DNA of 64,000 nt from Trichococcus sp. K1Tr (GCF_028309625.1 NZ_JAQMHR010000002.1:483660-547659); one strand, 5' to 3'; shown: positions 1-8,593, numbered from the stretch's first letter. The notes: generated by a model not told the origin, from the sequence alone. Program-made: numbers and translations.

Positions 1-1
1 G

Positions 2-172
2 GCGGTCATTCTAAATGAAGAAGTCATTGCTGAAATCGACCTGAAAGAAAATCAGTCAAGGGAAGTTCCGCTGACGCTCCACCCGGGGTATGTCAGGTTG
101 GAATTGTACGGCGAAGCGAAGGGCGAAAAGAATCGACTGCTGGTGATCGGCAATCCGTTTTATGTACTCTGA
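2..172 (+). CDS. C-terminal fragment, possible PHP-domain metallohydrolase
   Basis: An open frame enters from the left edge and ends with TGA at 170-172, so only the last 56 residues are visible. They contain a beta-rich stretch (PGYVRLELYGEAKG) ending in LLVIGNPFYVL. A closing NPxYxL after a short beta-sandwich tail resembles the C-terminus of CehA/McbA-type PHP-domain phosphoesterases, but no catalytic histidine lies in this fragment, so the name is a guess. It converges with the next gene, and a hairpin separates the two. Confidence 0.35.
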   Translation, partial: AVILNEEVIAEIDLKENQSREVPLTLHPGYVRLELYGEAKGEKNRLLVIGNPFYVL

Positions 173-210
173 AGCGGGCTGGCGAGCCTGCCATTCAGCA
201 CATCAAACAA

Positions 211-250
211 ACAAGGGGTTCCCTCAAGTGTGAGAGCCCCTTGCTTGCTT
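211..250. terminator. Bidirectional intrinsic terminator
   Basis: CAAGGGG (212-218) pairs with CCCCTTG (237-243), and an inner CTCA/TGAG stem extends the hairpin. T-runs lie on the right side and A-rich sequence on the left. It sits between two convergent genes, so it can end both transcripts. Confidence 0.7.
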
Positions 251-254
251 GTTT

Positions 255-749
255 TCATTCAAACTGGACAAAAATGTCCAGATCATAAGGCGTATAAGCT
301 GTTTCGACTGTTTTTGAAGCATCTGAATAGATTTTGTAACGTCCTCCGGTGACATAGACGAATGCGGTGAAATCCTTTTTTCCGTAATAAGGGCTTATTT
401 CGTTCCACTGTTCTGCAGGAAGTTTCCCAAGGGACAGGCCCTCAATCATAAGGTTGCCGTCTTTGATGGCCACGTTCAGCGTCGTGACTTGTTCGTATTC
501 ATAGATCTGTCGATTTGTCCGAGCAATCGCTTCATCCTCAAGACCTCCGAACGGTTTGCAGAAGGGGTCTTCCAGGATGATGTGCTGCGCAACGTTCTGG
601 ATAAGGCTGTTATCCGCGAACAGCGCACTGCTTCTCCAGCGTGTCTGAAACAGTATCCGGCCAACGCCGTCGTTTGCATCTTCTGAAGCGTCGGCAACAG
701 GCCGAGCCTTTTCTTTAAGCCCTTTTTTGAAAAAGTCGCGTATACCCAT
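255..749 (-). CDS. Hypothetical protein, 164 aa
   Basis: I do not recognise a family. The protein begins MGIRDFFKKGLKEKARP, a basic amphipathic N-terminus, followed by a region of mixed charge and an aromatic-rich C-terminal half (FTAFVYVTGGRYKIYSD, then YDLDIFVQFE) that looks like beta structure. There is no signal peptide or membrane segment, so it is probably cytoplasmic. The start is well supported: GGAGGTG lies a few bases upstream of the ATG on the minus strand. It is monocistronic, ending at the bidirectional hairpin at 211-250. An overlapping 142-codon frame at 476-904 on the same strand is a shadow. Confidence 0.7.
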   Translation of the reverse strand: MGIRDFFKKGLKEKARPVADASEDANDGVGRILFQTRWRSSALFADNSLIQNVAQHIILEDPFCKPFGGLEDEAIARTNRQIYEYEQVTTLNVAIKDGNLMIEGLSLGKLPAEQWNEISPYYGKKDFTAFVYVTGGRYKIYSDASKTVETAYTPYDLDIFVQFE

Positions 750-953
750 GATACACCTCCGTTCATTTCGTTAATAGTTCCTTCCATTGTATCACAGCGC
801 TCCCAAGTTCGGAATTGCGGAAAGAAATGTGAAAACAGACCGATCGGACATAGATGATCTTTTTTCTTAGGACTGTCAATCCTACTTGTTGCGATAGAAT
901 CCAACGTATATCATCTGTCCATATTCGATTATTCTTAACTTTTTAGAACTAGG

Positions 954-967
954 TGCTGTGCTATAAT
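954..967 (+). promoter_or_regulatory. Extended -10 promoter
   Basis: TGTGCTATAAT carries TGC directly before TATAAT (962-967), an extended -10 element. No good -35 hexamer is visible. It lies about 78 bases before the TTG start of the zinc-ribbon membrane protein. The same TGTGCTATAAT string recurs at 26718-26728. Confidence 0.55.
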
Positions 968-1044
968 AGAACAATAGTGCTTGTTACTGAAGCGTTTTTT
1001 CGGCTCTAGGAACAGGCAAACGAAGAACTAAGGGGATAAGAAGA

Positions 1045-1455
1045 TTGGAAAAATTGAAAAGAAAAATAATGAATTTTATGCGCGGAAGATACGGCGCGGA
1101 TCAGCTTTACAACGCGTTGATCATTTCGGGGATGGTGCTGTACTTTTTGGGTGCAATGACAGACTTGGGTGTGTTGGTTATCGTGGCGCAACTGTTGATT
1201 TTTTGGGCCTTATTCCGGGTCTATTCGAAAAAAATCTATAAGCGCGCGGAAGAAAACCGCAAATTCCTGAAGTGGTGGCAGCCGAACCAGAAAAAGTTGA
1301 AATTGCTGTTCAGAAGGTTCAAGGAAATCAAAGTGGCCCGTTTCCGCAAGTGCCCTAACTGCAGGACGACATTACGTTTGCCTGTCAAACGCGGCAAGAA
1401 GACAGTCAAATGTCCGAGCTGCCATCAGAAATTCGAATCACGCATCATTTTATAG
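1045..1455 (+). CDS. Small membrane protein with C-terminal zinc ribbon
   Basis: 136 residues. A short basic N-terminus is followed by two hydrophobic segments (about residues 22-40 and 41-58), a very basic cytoplasmic stretch rich in Lys and Arg, and a C-terminal zinc ribbon made of CPNC and CPSC pairs about 23 residues apart. The architecture suggests an inner-face membrane protein that binds a metal and perhaps nucleic acid or protein; the substrate is unknown. The start codon is TTG, preceded by AAGGGG about 10 bases upstream. The gene stands alone, with an extended -10 promoter before it and a strong hairpin after it. Confidence 0.75.
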   Translation: MEKLKRKIMNFMRGRYGADQLYNALIISGMVLYFLGAMTDLGVLVIVAQLLIFWALFRVYSKKIYKRAEENRKFLKWWQPNQKKLKLLFRRFKEIKVARFRKCPNCRTTLRLPVKRGKKTVKCPSCHQKFESRIIL

Positions 1456-1462
1456 ACAGAAA

Positions 1463-1504
1463 AGAAGCCCCGCACAAGTTAAATTGTGCGGAGGCTTCTT
1501 TTTG
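1463..1504. terminator. Strong bidirectional terminator
   Basis: GAAGCC plus CCGCACAA pair with TTGTGCGG plus GGCTTC around a six-base loop, with T5 on the right and A4 on the left. It lies between convergent genes. Confidence 0.85.
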
Positions 1505-1505
1505 T

Positions 1506-2723
1506 CTAGGCTTCGTGGATGAGTACTTCTTCTTGGGTTCCCAGAAGGATCGTCTTTTCGGAAGGGCGTAGGCGGCCTTTGTTTTCGTCACGTCCCTGCA
1601 GAACGATGCGCGGGTTTGCATCCTCAATTGTGCGGAAGGCTTCGCGCGCCAATTTTTTGGTGTCGTCGTTCATATAGCGGTTGAAGAGGACGCAGAGTTT
1701 GGCATCCTGCAGTTCCACCATCATATCGTAGTCGCCGGTGCTGTCCCCGAAGAGCATCAGCGGCTGTTTTTCGTTGTGCTTCGGCATCAGTTGTTCCGTG
1801 ATGACGGCTGTTTTGCCTGGGCCTTTGGTGATGTTTTTGCCTGGCTGCATGCACGGTTGGATCAGGCCGTTTTCATCCTTTTTGAAATACATGCCGATGA
1901 CGTGCTCGTTGTCCAACCCGTAACCGAAGTCCGGATGCGTTGCGGCGACCTGGACGACATCCACAGGTGAAGCCGAAATGACGTAGACGACGATGCCGTT
2001 CGCCTTCAGGACGTGATAGAGTTCCTTCAATTCGCTAGGGAACGCCAAGCCTGTATCGTAATGGGATACGATGACGCCGGCTTTGCTAGGCAATTCAGCC
2101 GGGCTGGTCAAGGTCACGCGTTCGAATTTGCCGTACTGCAACCAATAAGAGATGGATTGGTAAGCCAATTGGCGCAAATCTTCGCTGGTGCGTTGCGCGA
2201 AAAGGTAAGTCATCCAGGGATAGCCGGCTTTTCTTTTGAAGTCACCGTTGATGACCGTGTAGAACAAACGAATTTTTGCGGCGAATTCTTCATAGTAAGA
2301 AGTTTTTTTAGCTTCTTCCAACGAGAGGGTCCCGCCTTGCATAAAACCTTCATATTGCTTATACAACCAAGCATAGGCCGTTTTGATATCGTCAGCGATA
2401 TTGCCGATAGTGGCAAGCGGGTTGGTCTTATCGAGGAGCGTTGCCTCTGTTGCGCCGACATTCTCGAGTCCGTCAGTCAAAACCGCATGGAACTGATCGG
2501 GCGTCAAACGGTAATCCAAATGCAGCAACATGTAAAGCATTAAGGTATCTTCTATATCCATGATGGCGGAAGTATTGTCGAAATCAAATACAACGTATGG
2601 AGGGTCGGCTGGGTCGAATGAGCTGTTTTGGTTCCCGTAGGCAGCGATGACAGCATTCAGCGCTTGGTGCGTATGCGGTGCCCAGTTTTTGGAAGAAAGA
2701 ATTTTATTATGTTTTTCTGGCAA
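1506..2723 (-). CDS. HAD-superfamily phosphatase, PchP/SerB-like
   Basis: 405 residues. The haloacid dehalogenase motifs are all present: motif I DFDNT (nucleophile Asp47, acid/base Asp49), motif II in VVYVISASP, and motif IV GDSTGDYDM. A large helical cap (about residues 60-220) lies between motifs I and II. DxDNT rather than DxDGT, and the cap size, recall phosphorylcholine phosphatase PchP of Pseudomonas and other SerB-related enzymes. There is no signal peptide, so a cytoplasmic small-molecule phosphatase is likely; the substrate cannot be read from sequence. The gene is monocistronic and ends at the terminator at 1463-1504. Confidence 0.75.
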   Translation of the reverse strand: MPEKHNKILSSKNWAPHTHQALNAVIAAYGNQNSSFDPADPPYVVFDFDNTSAIMDIEDTLMLYMLLHLDYRLTPDQFHAVLTDGLENVGATEATLLDKTNPLATIGNIADDIKTAYAWLYKQYEGFMQGGTLSLEEAKKTSYYEEFAAKIRLFYTVINGDFKRKAGYPWMTYLFAQRTSEDLRQLAYQSISYWLQYGKFERVTLTSPAELPSKAGVIVSHYDTGLAFPSELKELYHVLKANGIVVYVISASPVDVVQVAATHPDFGYGLDNEHVIGMYFKKDENGLIQPCMQPGKNITKGPGKTAVITEQLMPKHNEKQPLMLFGDSTGDYDMMVELQDAKLCVLFNRYMNDDTKKLAREAFRTIEDANPRIVLQGRDENKGRLRPSEKTILLGTQEEVLIHEA

Positions 2724-3193
2724 AGTAAGTACCCCTTTATCATGGAATTTTCATCTGCAGTCATTTTATCAAAAAACAACTGAAAGATATACTGAAATGT
2801 GCCCATTTCGGTTTATCCAACCAAGAACAGTGAAATGAAATGAGAATTGCTGATAAATTGTCCGTCAGGTAATTTATTACAAATACAGCTGTTTTTCCCA
2901 AAAGGCTTCATTTATGCAGATTTTTTTTTTATGAAAGGTACTTCTATGGAAGGGTTTCTCATATATTAGGCATAAAATAGTCAGTTTTTAACGAATTACT
3001 AAGGATACTTGGATTTTGTGTTAGAAAACCTTACATTTCCGCGGAAGAATTTAATTGATTTTTAATCATGCTTTCATTATAATTTTGCTTAACGTTATAA
3101 ATATAAGAAGAGGTCCTTTCTTGACAGGGACCCAATCCATGCTCTTGAAAAAATAGAAGTATGATGACGAGCACAAAAGGGGTTGAGGCAAAA
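2724..3193. other. AT-rich gap holding the promoter of the amino acid ABC operon
   Basis: About 470 bases without a convincing gene. The left part is the upstream region of the HAD phosphatase. The right part has a promoter at 3055-3083 and a short imperfect hairpin, GGTCC (3112-3116) with GGACC (3128-3132), in the leader of the ABC operon. I see no T-box or riboswitch motif here. Confidence 0.5.
3055..3083 (+). promoter_or_regulatory. Sigma-A promoter of the amino acid ABC operon
   Basis: TTGATT (3055-3060) and a perfect TATAAT (3078-3083) are separated by exactly 17 bases. It lies about 110 bases upstream of the chosen glnQ-type start, with no other promoter between. Confidence 0.7.
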
Positions 3194-3916
3194 TTGATTA
3201 AGTTAGAGCACGTAAATAAGTATTTCGGCGCCAACCATGTGTTGAAGGATATCAACCTGGAAGTTGCCGAAGGGGAAAAAGTGGTTATTATTGGGCCTTC
3301 TGGTTCCGGAAAGAGTACGACGGTCCGTTGTATGAATTTCCTCGAAGAACCTACAGACGGAAAAGTTTTTATAGACGGCACAGAAGTCACAACTAAAAAC
3401 AAGTTGGATATTGTGCGCCATTCCTCTGCAATGGTTTTTCAACAATTTAATCTTTATCCACATATGACAGTGTTAGGGAACCTGACAATCGGCCCTATGA
3501 AGCTGCAAGGCAAATCCAAAAAAGAAGCGGAAGAAATGGCTTACGAATATTTGGATATCGTTGGCTTGCGCGAAAAGGCGAATGTTTATCCTTCAACGCT
3601 TTCAGGCGGTCAACAACAAAGGGTTGCAATCGCAAGAGCGCTTTGCTCACAGCGGAAAATCATTCTTTTCGATGAACCTACTTCAGCATTGGATCCTGAA
3701 ACGGTTCAGGAAGTATTGGATGTCATGATCAAACTGTCCAGCATGAATATCACGATGGTTGTCGTGACGCATGAAATGGGCTTTGCGAGACAGGTTGCCG
3801 ATCGGGTCATCTTTATGGCTGATGGCATGATTGTAGAGGAAGGCACTCCGGAGCACTTCTTCGATAATCCGACACATGAGCGGACGAAAGCATTCCTAGG
3901 TAAAATTTTAAGATAA
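3194..3916 (+). CDS. Polar amino acid ABC importer, ATP-binding protein
   Basis: The ATPase of a PAAT-type amino acid importer. It shows Walker [10 protein letters not shown], the Q-loop ([13 protein letters not shown]), signature LSGGQQQR, Walker [12 protein letters not shown] and the H-loop histidine (VVTHEMG). I start it at TTG 3194 (protein begins [11 protein letters not shown], 240 aa, the family's usual length), because GAGG sits five bases upstream. An in-frame ATG-ATG at 3161 has no ribosome site. It is first in a four-gene operon with a lipoprotein and two permeases, and closely resembles GlnQ. The amino acid carried is not determinable. Confidence 0.92.
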   Translation: MIKLEHVNKYFGANHVLKDINLEVAEGEKVVIIGPSGSGKSTTVRCMNFLEEPTDGKVFIDGTEVTTKNKLDIVRHSSAMVFQQFNLYPHMTVLGNLTIGPMKLQGKSKKEAEEMAYEYLDIVGLREKANVYPSTLSGGQQQRVAIARALCSQRKIILFDEPTSALDPETVQEVLDVMIKLSSMNITMVVVTHEMGFARQVADRVIFMADGMIVEEGTPEHFFDNPTHERTKAFLGKILR

Positions 3917-3956
3917 CCGAACTTTTCGGAATACAACATTATAGGAGGAATTTGGT

Positions 3957-4790
3957 ATGAAAAAGAAAAATCTATGGGTTTCATTATGTTTATCAGCTGC
4001 ATTGTTCTTGGGTGCATGCGGCAGTGACGCAACGGATACAGCAGATTCTGCGGCTGGATCTGCAACAGATGCTTCCGGTCAAGTGACTGTAGAGTCAATC
4101 AAAGAAGCTGGCGTATTGAAAGTCGGCGTTAAAGAAGATGTACCGAATTTTGGTTTAAGAAACACTGAAACAAACGAGATTGAAGGTTTTGAAATCGACA
4201 TCGCTAAGAAACTCGCTGAAGAAATCTTAGGCGATGCTGAAGCAATCGAATTGGTACCAGTAACCGCCAAAACGCGTGGTCCATTATTGGATAACGGTGA
4301 AGTGGATATGATTATCGCAACTTTCACTGTAACAGAAGAACGTAAAGAAACTTATAACTTCTCTGATGCTTATTACGTGGATGCAGTCGGCCTTTTGGTT
4401 AAGAAAGACAAAGGCTATACAGGATTGGCTGACATGGACGGCGCTACAGTCGGGGTTGCCCAAAGCTCGACAACAGCCGATGCGATTGCTGCTGAAGCTG
4501 AACAATACGGCATCACTTTGAGCTATTCAGAATACGCAACCTACCCAGAAATCAAAGCTGCTTTGGATTCTGGCCGTGTGGATGCATTCAGCGTGGACAG
4601 ATCCATCTTGGCTGGCTACTTGGATGATTCAACTCAAATCCTGAAAGACCGCTTCGCTACACAAGATTACGGTGTTGCGACCAAAAAATCAAACACAGAA
4701 TTGGCAACGGCTGTTAATGACTTAATCACTGCATGGGGAGAAGACGGCACTCTTGATGCATTGACTACAGAGTGGGGATTGGGCGAATAA
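3957..4790 (+). CDS. Amino acid ABC importer, substrate-binding lipoprotein
   Basis: 277 residues. A type II signal peptide ends in the lipobox LFLGACG, so the mature Cys is lipid-anchored outside the membrane. A Ser/Thr/Ala/Asp-rich linker follows, then a periplasmic-binding-protein type 3 domain (VLKVGVKEDVPNFG ... EIEGFEIDIAKKLAEE) typical of GlnH and related polar amino acid binders. AGGAGG lies eight bases before the ATG. Its stop overlaps the next gene's ATG, as expected for coupled translation with the permeases. The ligand is unknown; acidic amino acids or glutamine are likely by family. Confidence 0.92.
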   Translation: MKKKNLWVSLCLSAALFLGACGSDATDTADSAAGSATDASGQVTVESIKEAGVLKVGVKEDVPNFGLRNTETNEIEGFEIDIAKKLAEEILGDAEAIELVPVTAKTRGPLLDNGEVDMIIATFTVTEERKETYNFSDAYYVDAVGLLVKKDKGYTGLADMDGATVGVAQSSTTADAIAAEAEQYGITLSYSEYATYPEIKAALDSGRVDAFSVDRSILAGYLDDSTQILKDRFATQDYGVATKKSNTELATAVNDLITAWGEDGTLDALTTEWGLGE

Positions 4791-5512
4791 TGAGAAGTAC
4801 CAATCCATTCGCTCTCTGGCGTTGGGAAAGCCTTCTTGAAAACAGCAGCGACTTTGGAGCCGGATTTATCCGTACGCTCCTAGTCGCTGTGTTGGCGTTA
4901 TTGCTGGCTTTGGTCATCGGGGTTGTTGTGGGGACCATGTCCACGGCAAAAGGCCGATTGCCTCGTGCTGTTGCCAGAATATACGTAGAAATGTTTCAGA
5001 ATATCCCGTTGCTCATCCAAATCTTCTTCATGTATAACGGGCTTGCCATGGCAGGCTTAGTGTTGAGTGAATTTACTATCGGGGTAGTCGGCGTAGGGAT
5101 ATATCACGGTGCCTACATCGCTGAAGTCGTTCGTGCAGGTATACTCGCTGTTCCGAAAGGCCAAGAAGAGGCAGCTTACTCAGAGGGCTTCAACTACATC
5201 CAAACAATGCGTTACGTCATCTTGCCGCAGATGGTCAAAATCATTTTGCCGCCTTTGACCAATCAAGCCGTCAACTTGATCAAGAATACTTCCGTATTGG
5301 CGATCATTGCCGGAGCGGACCTGATGTATGTAGCCGATTCTTATGCTTCCTCAAGTCTGAACTACGGTCCTGCTTACGCAGTAGCCGGTTTGCTTTACTT
5401 CCTGCTTTGCTTCCCGCTTGCAACATTTGCGCGGAAATACGAGCAAAAACTGAAAGACAATGATTCGGCTGTCGTCAACGTTGTCGTAGATATTCCGGAG
5501 GTGATGGAATGA
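4790..5512 (+). CDS. Amino acid ABC importer, permease 1
   Basis: 240-residue HisMQ/GlnP-type permease with about five membrane helices. It contains the EAA-loop region (AAYSEGFNYIQTMRYVILPQMVKIILPPLTNQ) that couples to the ATPase. The ATG at 4790 overlaps the lipoprotein stop (TAATG); an 18-base upstream extension in frame would be inside the lipoprotein gene and lacks a ribosome site. The next permease overlaps its end by four bases, so both transmembrane halves are made together. Confidence 0.92.
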   Translation: MRSTNPFALWRWESLLENSSDFGAGFIRTLLVAVLALLLALVIGVVVGTMSTAKGRLPRAVARIYVEMFQNIPLLIQIFFMYNGLAMAGLVLSEFTIGVVGVGIYHGAYIAEVVRAGILAVPKGQEEAAYSEGFNYIQTMRYVILPQMVKIILPPLTNQAVNLIKNTSVLAIIAGADLMYVADSYASSSLNYGPAYAVAGLLYFLLCFPLATFARKYEQKLKDNDSAVVNVVVDIPEVME

Positions 5513-6168
5513 TGGAATCGATCAGAACAGTCTTCACACCATCTAATGTGTCGTTCATGATGGAAGGATTGAAACTGGCATTGCTGATTTCGGTCGGCGT
5601 CGTCATCCTTTCGATCATCTTCGGTACGGTATTAGGTCTGTTGCGTAATTATGAAAAAAAATTCTTTGGAAAATTGGCCGGTGCCTACATCGAGCTCTTC
5701 CGGAATACACCGTTATTATTATGGATGCTTTCATGTTCATTCTTGATACCAGGCAGCACGATCACCTTGAAAGGTTCTTTCGCCCTGTTCCTGTACACCT
5801 CGGCCGTTGTTGCCGAAATCGTGCGCGGAGGCTTGAATTCCATTCCAAAAGGGCAGTTTGAAGCTGGGCATTCGCAAGGATTCTCATTCATGCAGACTTT
5901 GAGGTACATCATTTTGCCGCAAGCCTTCAAGAAAATTGTCCCTTCACTGTTGTCGCAAGTGATAACTACGATTAAGGATACTTCTTTCTTGGCCGGTCTG
6001 GGGATCATGGAATTCACAAGAAGTGGGCAAGTTATCCTCGGAAAAGTGACAAAAACTTCAGAAGTATTTTTGGTCTATGGCTTCCTGGCTTTGGTATATT
6101 TCATCATCTGCTTCACGCTTTCGACAGTCGTCAGAAGCTGGCACAAGCGCAATGCAGAACATGCTTAA
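5509..6168 (+). CDS. Amino acid ABC importer, permease 2
   Basis: 219-residue HisMQ/GlnP-type permease. It has an N-terminal helix pair, the conserved ELFRNTPLLLWMLSC segment and an EAA loop (AGHSQGFSFMQTLRYIILPQAFKKIVPSLLSQ). It starts with ATG at 5509 inside the ATGA overlap with permease 1 and has its own GGAGGTG six bases before. It forms the heterodimeric membrane channel with permease 1. The operon ends at the strong hairpin at 6181-6225. Confidence 0.92.
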   Translation: MMESIRTVFTPSNVSFMMEGLKLALLISVGVVILSIIFGTVLGLLRNYEKKFFGKLAGAYIELFRNTPLLLWMLSCSFLIPGSTITLKGSFALFLYTSAVVAEIVRGGLNSIPKGQFEAGHSQGFSFMQTLRYIILPQAFKKIVPSLLSQVITTIKDTSFLAGLGIMEFTRSGQVILGKVTKTSEVFLVYGFLALVYFIICFTLSTVVRSWHKRNAEHA

Positions 6169-6180
6169 CAATATGAATAA

Positions 6181-6225
6181 GCCCCCGACTTACAGCTTAT
6201 AACGCTGTAGGCGGGGGCTTTTTTG
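6181..6225 (+). terminator. Intrinsic terminator of the amino acid ABC operon
   Basis: GCCCCCG and TACAGC pair with GCTGTA and CGGGGGC, followed by T6. A clear rho-independent terminator 13 bases after the permease stop. Confidence 0.9.
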
Positions 6226-6273
6226 TTTTGAAGTGAAGGTAAGGAATAGGCAATTGCTCTGGCTGACGGTTGA

Positions 6274-6405
6274 TTGTCCGATAACTATGGAGAATCGGAC
6301 AACGGGAGAGTGAATGTTCTGGAGGATGTCCGATAATCCGAAAGAATCGGACAACCAGAGAGTTCCTGTAATACGGGATGTCCGATAAACGGTAAGAATC
6401 GGACA
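6274..6405. repeat. 52-bp-period palindromic repeat array, family 1, locus A (3 copies)
   Basis: Three copies of an imperfect palindrome, TGTCCGAT ... ATCGGACA, start at about 6275, 6327 and 6379, exactly 52 bases apart. Each 27-bp unit has 8-bp arms and an 11-base centre of the form AACCNGGAAGA (degenerate in copies 1 and 3), which gives the repeat a direction; all copies read left to right. Spacers are about 25 bases and only loosely conserved. The array lies between the ABC operon terminator and the 3' end of the NERD gene. Confidence 0.9.
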
Positions 6406-6430
6406 TCAGTAGTCTTTATCTCTATTCACT

Positions 6431-7327
6431 TCAGCCGTAGTATCGGCCGCGATTTTTTCCTATCATTTGGTAGTCATTCCTGAGAACTCTATAGATGCGC
6501 TTTTGGTTTCCGCAACCACACCAGTCCATTATGCGGCTGGATGTCAATTTATCTTCCGGGAACAATGTGCGAAAATCTTCTATGCTGGACTGGATGGCCT
6601 TTTTGACGTTTACTTTCTTCTCACGTTTGTTGCAAGAGTGGAAATAACCGCTATAGATCTTCGATAAGGTTCCGCATTCTGGACAAATGATGCCTTTGTT
6701 TAAATCAGAATAATTATAGTGAGGGTTTTTTCTTGGGTAAATCGGGTCATGCTGGTTTGCAAGCATTTCGGCCATTTTAATTTGTTCAGCATTAAGTTGA
6801 GCTGGAGCCTGTACGTTACGAAAATGCCCGAGAATCTGGCTAGGAAGAATAAAATTTGCGTCACTGGGTGCTCCCAGCAAAGTGAATTCTGGATTTACAA
6901 AAATGACATATGCCTCTACCTTCAACGAATACCCTTTTTCCAACAGTAAAAGCTCCAGACGAACCTTCGTTTTCTCCAATTGCATCGTTGGATTTTCCAA
7001 AAAAGTGCCAGATGTTCTTGTGAATTTTTCTTTTCCCCATTGATAGAGGCCCTCAAAATTCTTGATTTCATAAAGCACGAGCACTTTGGTAGAAATCATC
7101 AAAGCGTCTATTTGAAATGATGAATTTCTGACTTCCAACTGAAGATCATTCAGAAATAGGTGATCTATTTTAAATTGTTTTGTGTACTCATCAAACAAAG
7201 ATTCTCCATCGAATCCTTTTTTAAGGTTGAGAAAATAGTAATAAGCATCTTTTGAAATCTTGGTTCGTGTGAGCAGTATTTCGTATATGCGCAGAAGTTC
7301 AGGCTTGACCCGGTCTTTATATGCCAT
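6431..7327 (-). CDS. NERD (nuclease-related) domain protein with zinc-binding C-terminus
   Basis: 298 residues. The N-terminal half has NERD-type features: a GFDGESLFD helix, then FQIDALMISTKVLVLYEIKNF, carrying the D...ExK arrangement of restriction-endonuclease-fold nucleases. The C-terminal half has a CPEC ... C zinc-binding segment, a CGCG pair and a basic end (RIYRVLRNDYQMIGKNRGRYYG), probably for DNA or RNA binding. GTG-started and later ATG readings differ by three codons; I choose ATG at 7327 because GAGGTG then sits six bases upstream. The gene is alone and flanked on both sides by family 1 repeat arrays. A defence or DNA-processing role is inference. Confidence 0.8.
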   Translation of the reverse strand: MAYKDRVKPELLRIYEILLTRTKISKDAYYYFLNLKKGFDGESLFDEYTKQFKIDHLFLNDLQLEVRNSSFQIDALMISTKVLVLYEIKNFEGLYQWGKEKFTRTSGTFLENPTMQLEKTKVRLELLLLEKGYSLKVEAYVIFVNPEFTLLGAPSDANFILPSQILGHFRNVQAPAQLNAEQIKMAEMLANQHDPIYPRKNPHYNYSDLNKGIICPECGTLSKIYSGYFHSCNKREKKVNVKKAIQSSIEDFRTLFPEDKLTSSRIMDWCGCGNQKRIYRVLRNDYQMIGKNRGRYYG

Positions 7328-7705
7328 AAAAATCACCTCAAATTAGTTTGTTGTTGCTATTGGTAATATACGCCAATAAAGACACTCAGATTGATTGAGA
7401 GTAAGAAGTAATCCGGTATTTGTTGTCCGATAACTGGGAAGAATCGGACAACTAGCGAACGAAGGTATTGCAGAATGTCCGATAACCCGGAGGAATCGGA
7501 CAACCAGCGAGCGACGTTATTGCAGAATGTCCGATAACCCGGAAGAATCGGACAACTAGCGAGCGACGGCAGTGCGGAATGTCTGATAACCACAAAAATC
7601 CGACAACGGGAGGCTAGATATAGCGCAAGTTGTCGGATTCTTCAATTATTATTCAGTTTTGCAATCTATCTGAAAGAAAAGAGCACCCTGTGTTTTTTAC
7701 ATTTG
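7328..7705. other. Gene-free gap filled by repeat array B
   Basis: Apart from the leader of the NERD gene at the left end, the gap is occupied by the repeat array at 7424-7605 and a stray inverted half-unit (TTGTCGGATTC, near 7630). I see no gene here; short frames through the array are artefacts of the repeat. Confidence 0.6.
7424..7605. repeat. 52-bp-period palindromic repeat array, family 1, locus B (4 copies)
   Basis: Units start at 7424, 7476, 7528 and 7580, a strict 52-base period. The first three arms are perfect (TGTCCGAT/ATCGGACA); the fourth has decayed (TGTCTGAT, ATCCGACA). Spacers between units share an ACTAGCGAGCGACG-like sequence more closely than those at locus A, suggesting recent tandem duplication. 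It lies upstream of the NERD gene and downstream of the aldolase gene, both minus-strand. Confidence 0.92.
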
Positions 7706-8593
7706 TCAAACAATCGATGCGTCATAGATAGATTGGATCGATTCGGTCAAGGTGGTCCGGAATTCATCATCCGTCATGCCGGCACTCAGGCCTTCTGACA
7801 ATGCCCGCGAGAAGCTGGCGATCAAGCCGGGATTGTGGGTCAATTTTTCATTGGCTTCTTCCCGCGAATAGCCGCCGGATAATGCCACGACACGCACGAC
7901 TTGCGGATGGGCAATCAGTTCCTTGTAGAAATCATCGACGCTCGGAATCGAGAGCTTCAGCATCACGAACTGATCCGGACTCAACGCATCCAGAGCCAAT
8001 AACAATTCTTCCTTGAGAATCGCTTCTGATTCAGCTTTGTCCGCACTATGGATGTCGACTTCCGGTTCGATGATCGGGATCAGACCGGCCGCAAGGATCT
8101 GCTTGCCGACTTCGAACTGCTGGGCGACTACTTTTTTGATGCCTTCACGATTGGCTGACTTGATGACGGAACGCATTTTGGTGCCGAAGATGTGGCGCTC
8201 GTTTGCGCGCGCAAGGAGGGCATCCAATTCCGGATTCGGTTTCATCAACTGGACGCCATCCGCTTCCGCATCGAGCCCTTTATCGACTTTCAGGAAAGGC
8301 ACGACACCTTTTTTCTCCCACAGGTAGTCAGCCGTATAGAGGCATTCGACTTTGCGGTCCATCGTCTGCTCGAACAGGATGGCCCCCAAGATGTGCTCCG
8401 AGCTGAAAGCAGGCGAAGTGATGATGCGTGAGCGCATCTCATGGACGAGCGTGAACATCTCTTCTTCGCCGTGGTAGCTGTCTTCTGAAATGCCGTACAA
8501 TGCCAGTGCCTTGGGCGTGCTGCCGCCACTTTGGTCTAACGCTGCAATGAAACCTTTGCGATTTTTCATGATATCGAATTGCTCTCTGTTCAT
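7706..8593 (-). CDS. fda: Fructose-bisphosphate aldolase, class I
   Basis: 295 residues, full length for the bacterial single-domain class I aldolase. It begins [30 protein letters not shown], the family's N-terminal phosphate-site region, and has the [10 protein letters not shown] and [10 protein letters not shown] strands; the latter carries the lysine expected to form the Schiff base. The enzyme splits fructose 1,6-bisphosphate to dihydroxyacetone phosphate and glyceraldehyde 3-phosphate in glycolysis and, unlike class II enzymes, needs no zinc. It is monocistronic, with repeat array B just beyond its 3' end and the Wadjet operon divergent from it. Confidence 0.93.
   Translation of the reverse strand: MNREQFDIMKNRKGFIAALDQSGGSTPKALALYGISEDSYHGEEEMFTLVHEMRSRIITSPAFSSEHILGAILFEQTMDRKVECLYTADYLWEKKGVVPFLKVDKGLDAEADGVQLMKPNPELDALLARANERHIFGTKMRSVIKSANREGIKKVVAQQFEVGKQILAAGLIPIIEPEVDIHSADKAESEAILKEELLLALDALSPDQFVMLKLSIPSVDDFYKELIAHPQVVRVVALSGGYSREEANEKLTHNPGLIASFSRALSEGLSAGMTDDEFRTTLTESIQSIYDASIV

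Noticed and set aside
3112-3132. Regulatory hairpin in the leader of the first amino acid ABC operon
   Set aside because: Only a five-base stem with no T-run or known riboswitch motif; noted within the gap entry but not claimed.
6197-6406. Open frames through the family 1 arrays giving peptides such as VVRFFRIIGH and CPILPGYRT (also 7357-7593 and 19152-19349, minus strand)
   Set aside because: They are translations of the palindromic repeat; the period of 52 is not a multiple of three, no ribosome sites precede them, and copies at different loci are not homologous as proteins.
7424-7605. CRISPR array
   Set aside because: Units are regular, but the spacers resemble each other and arms are palindromic; there are only 3-4 copies per locus and no cas genes.
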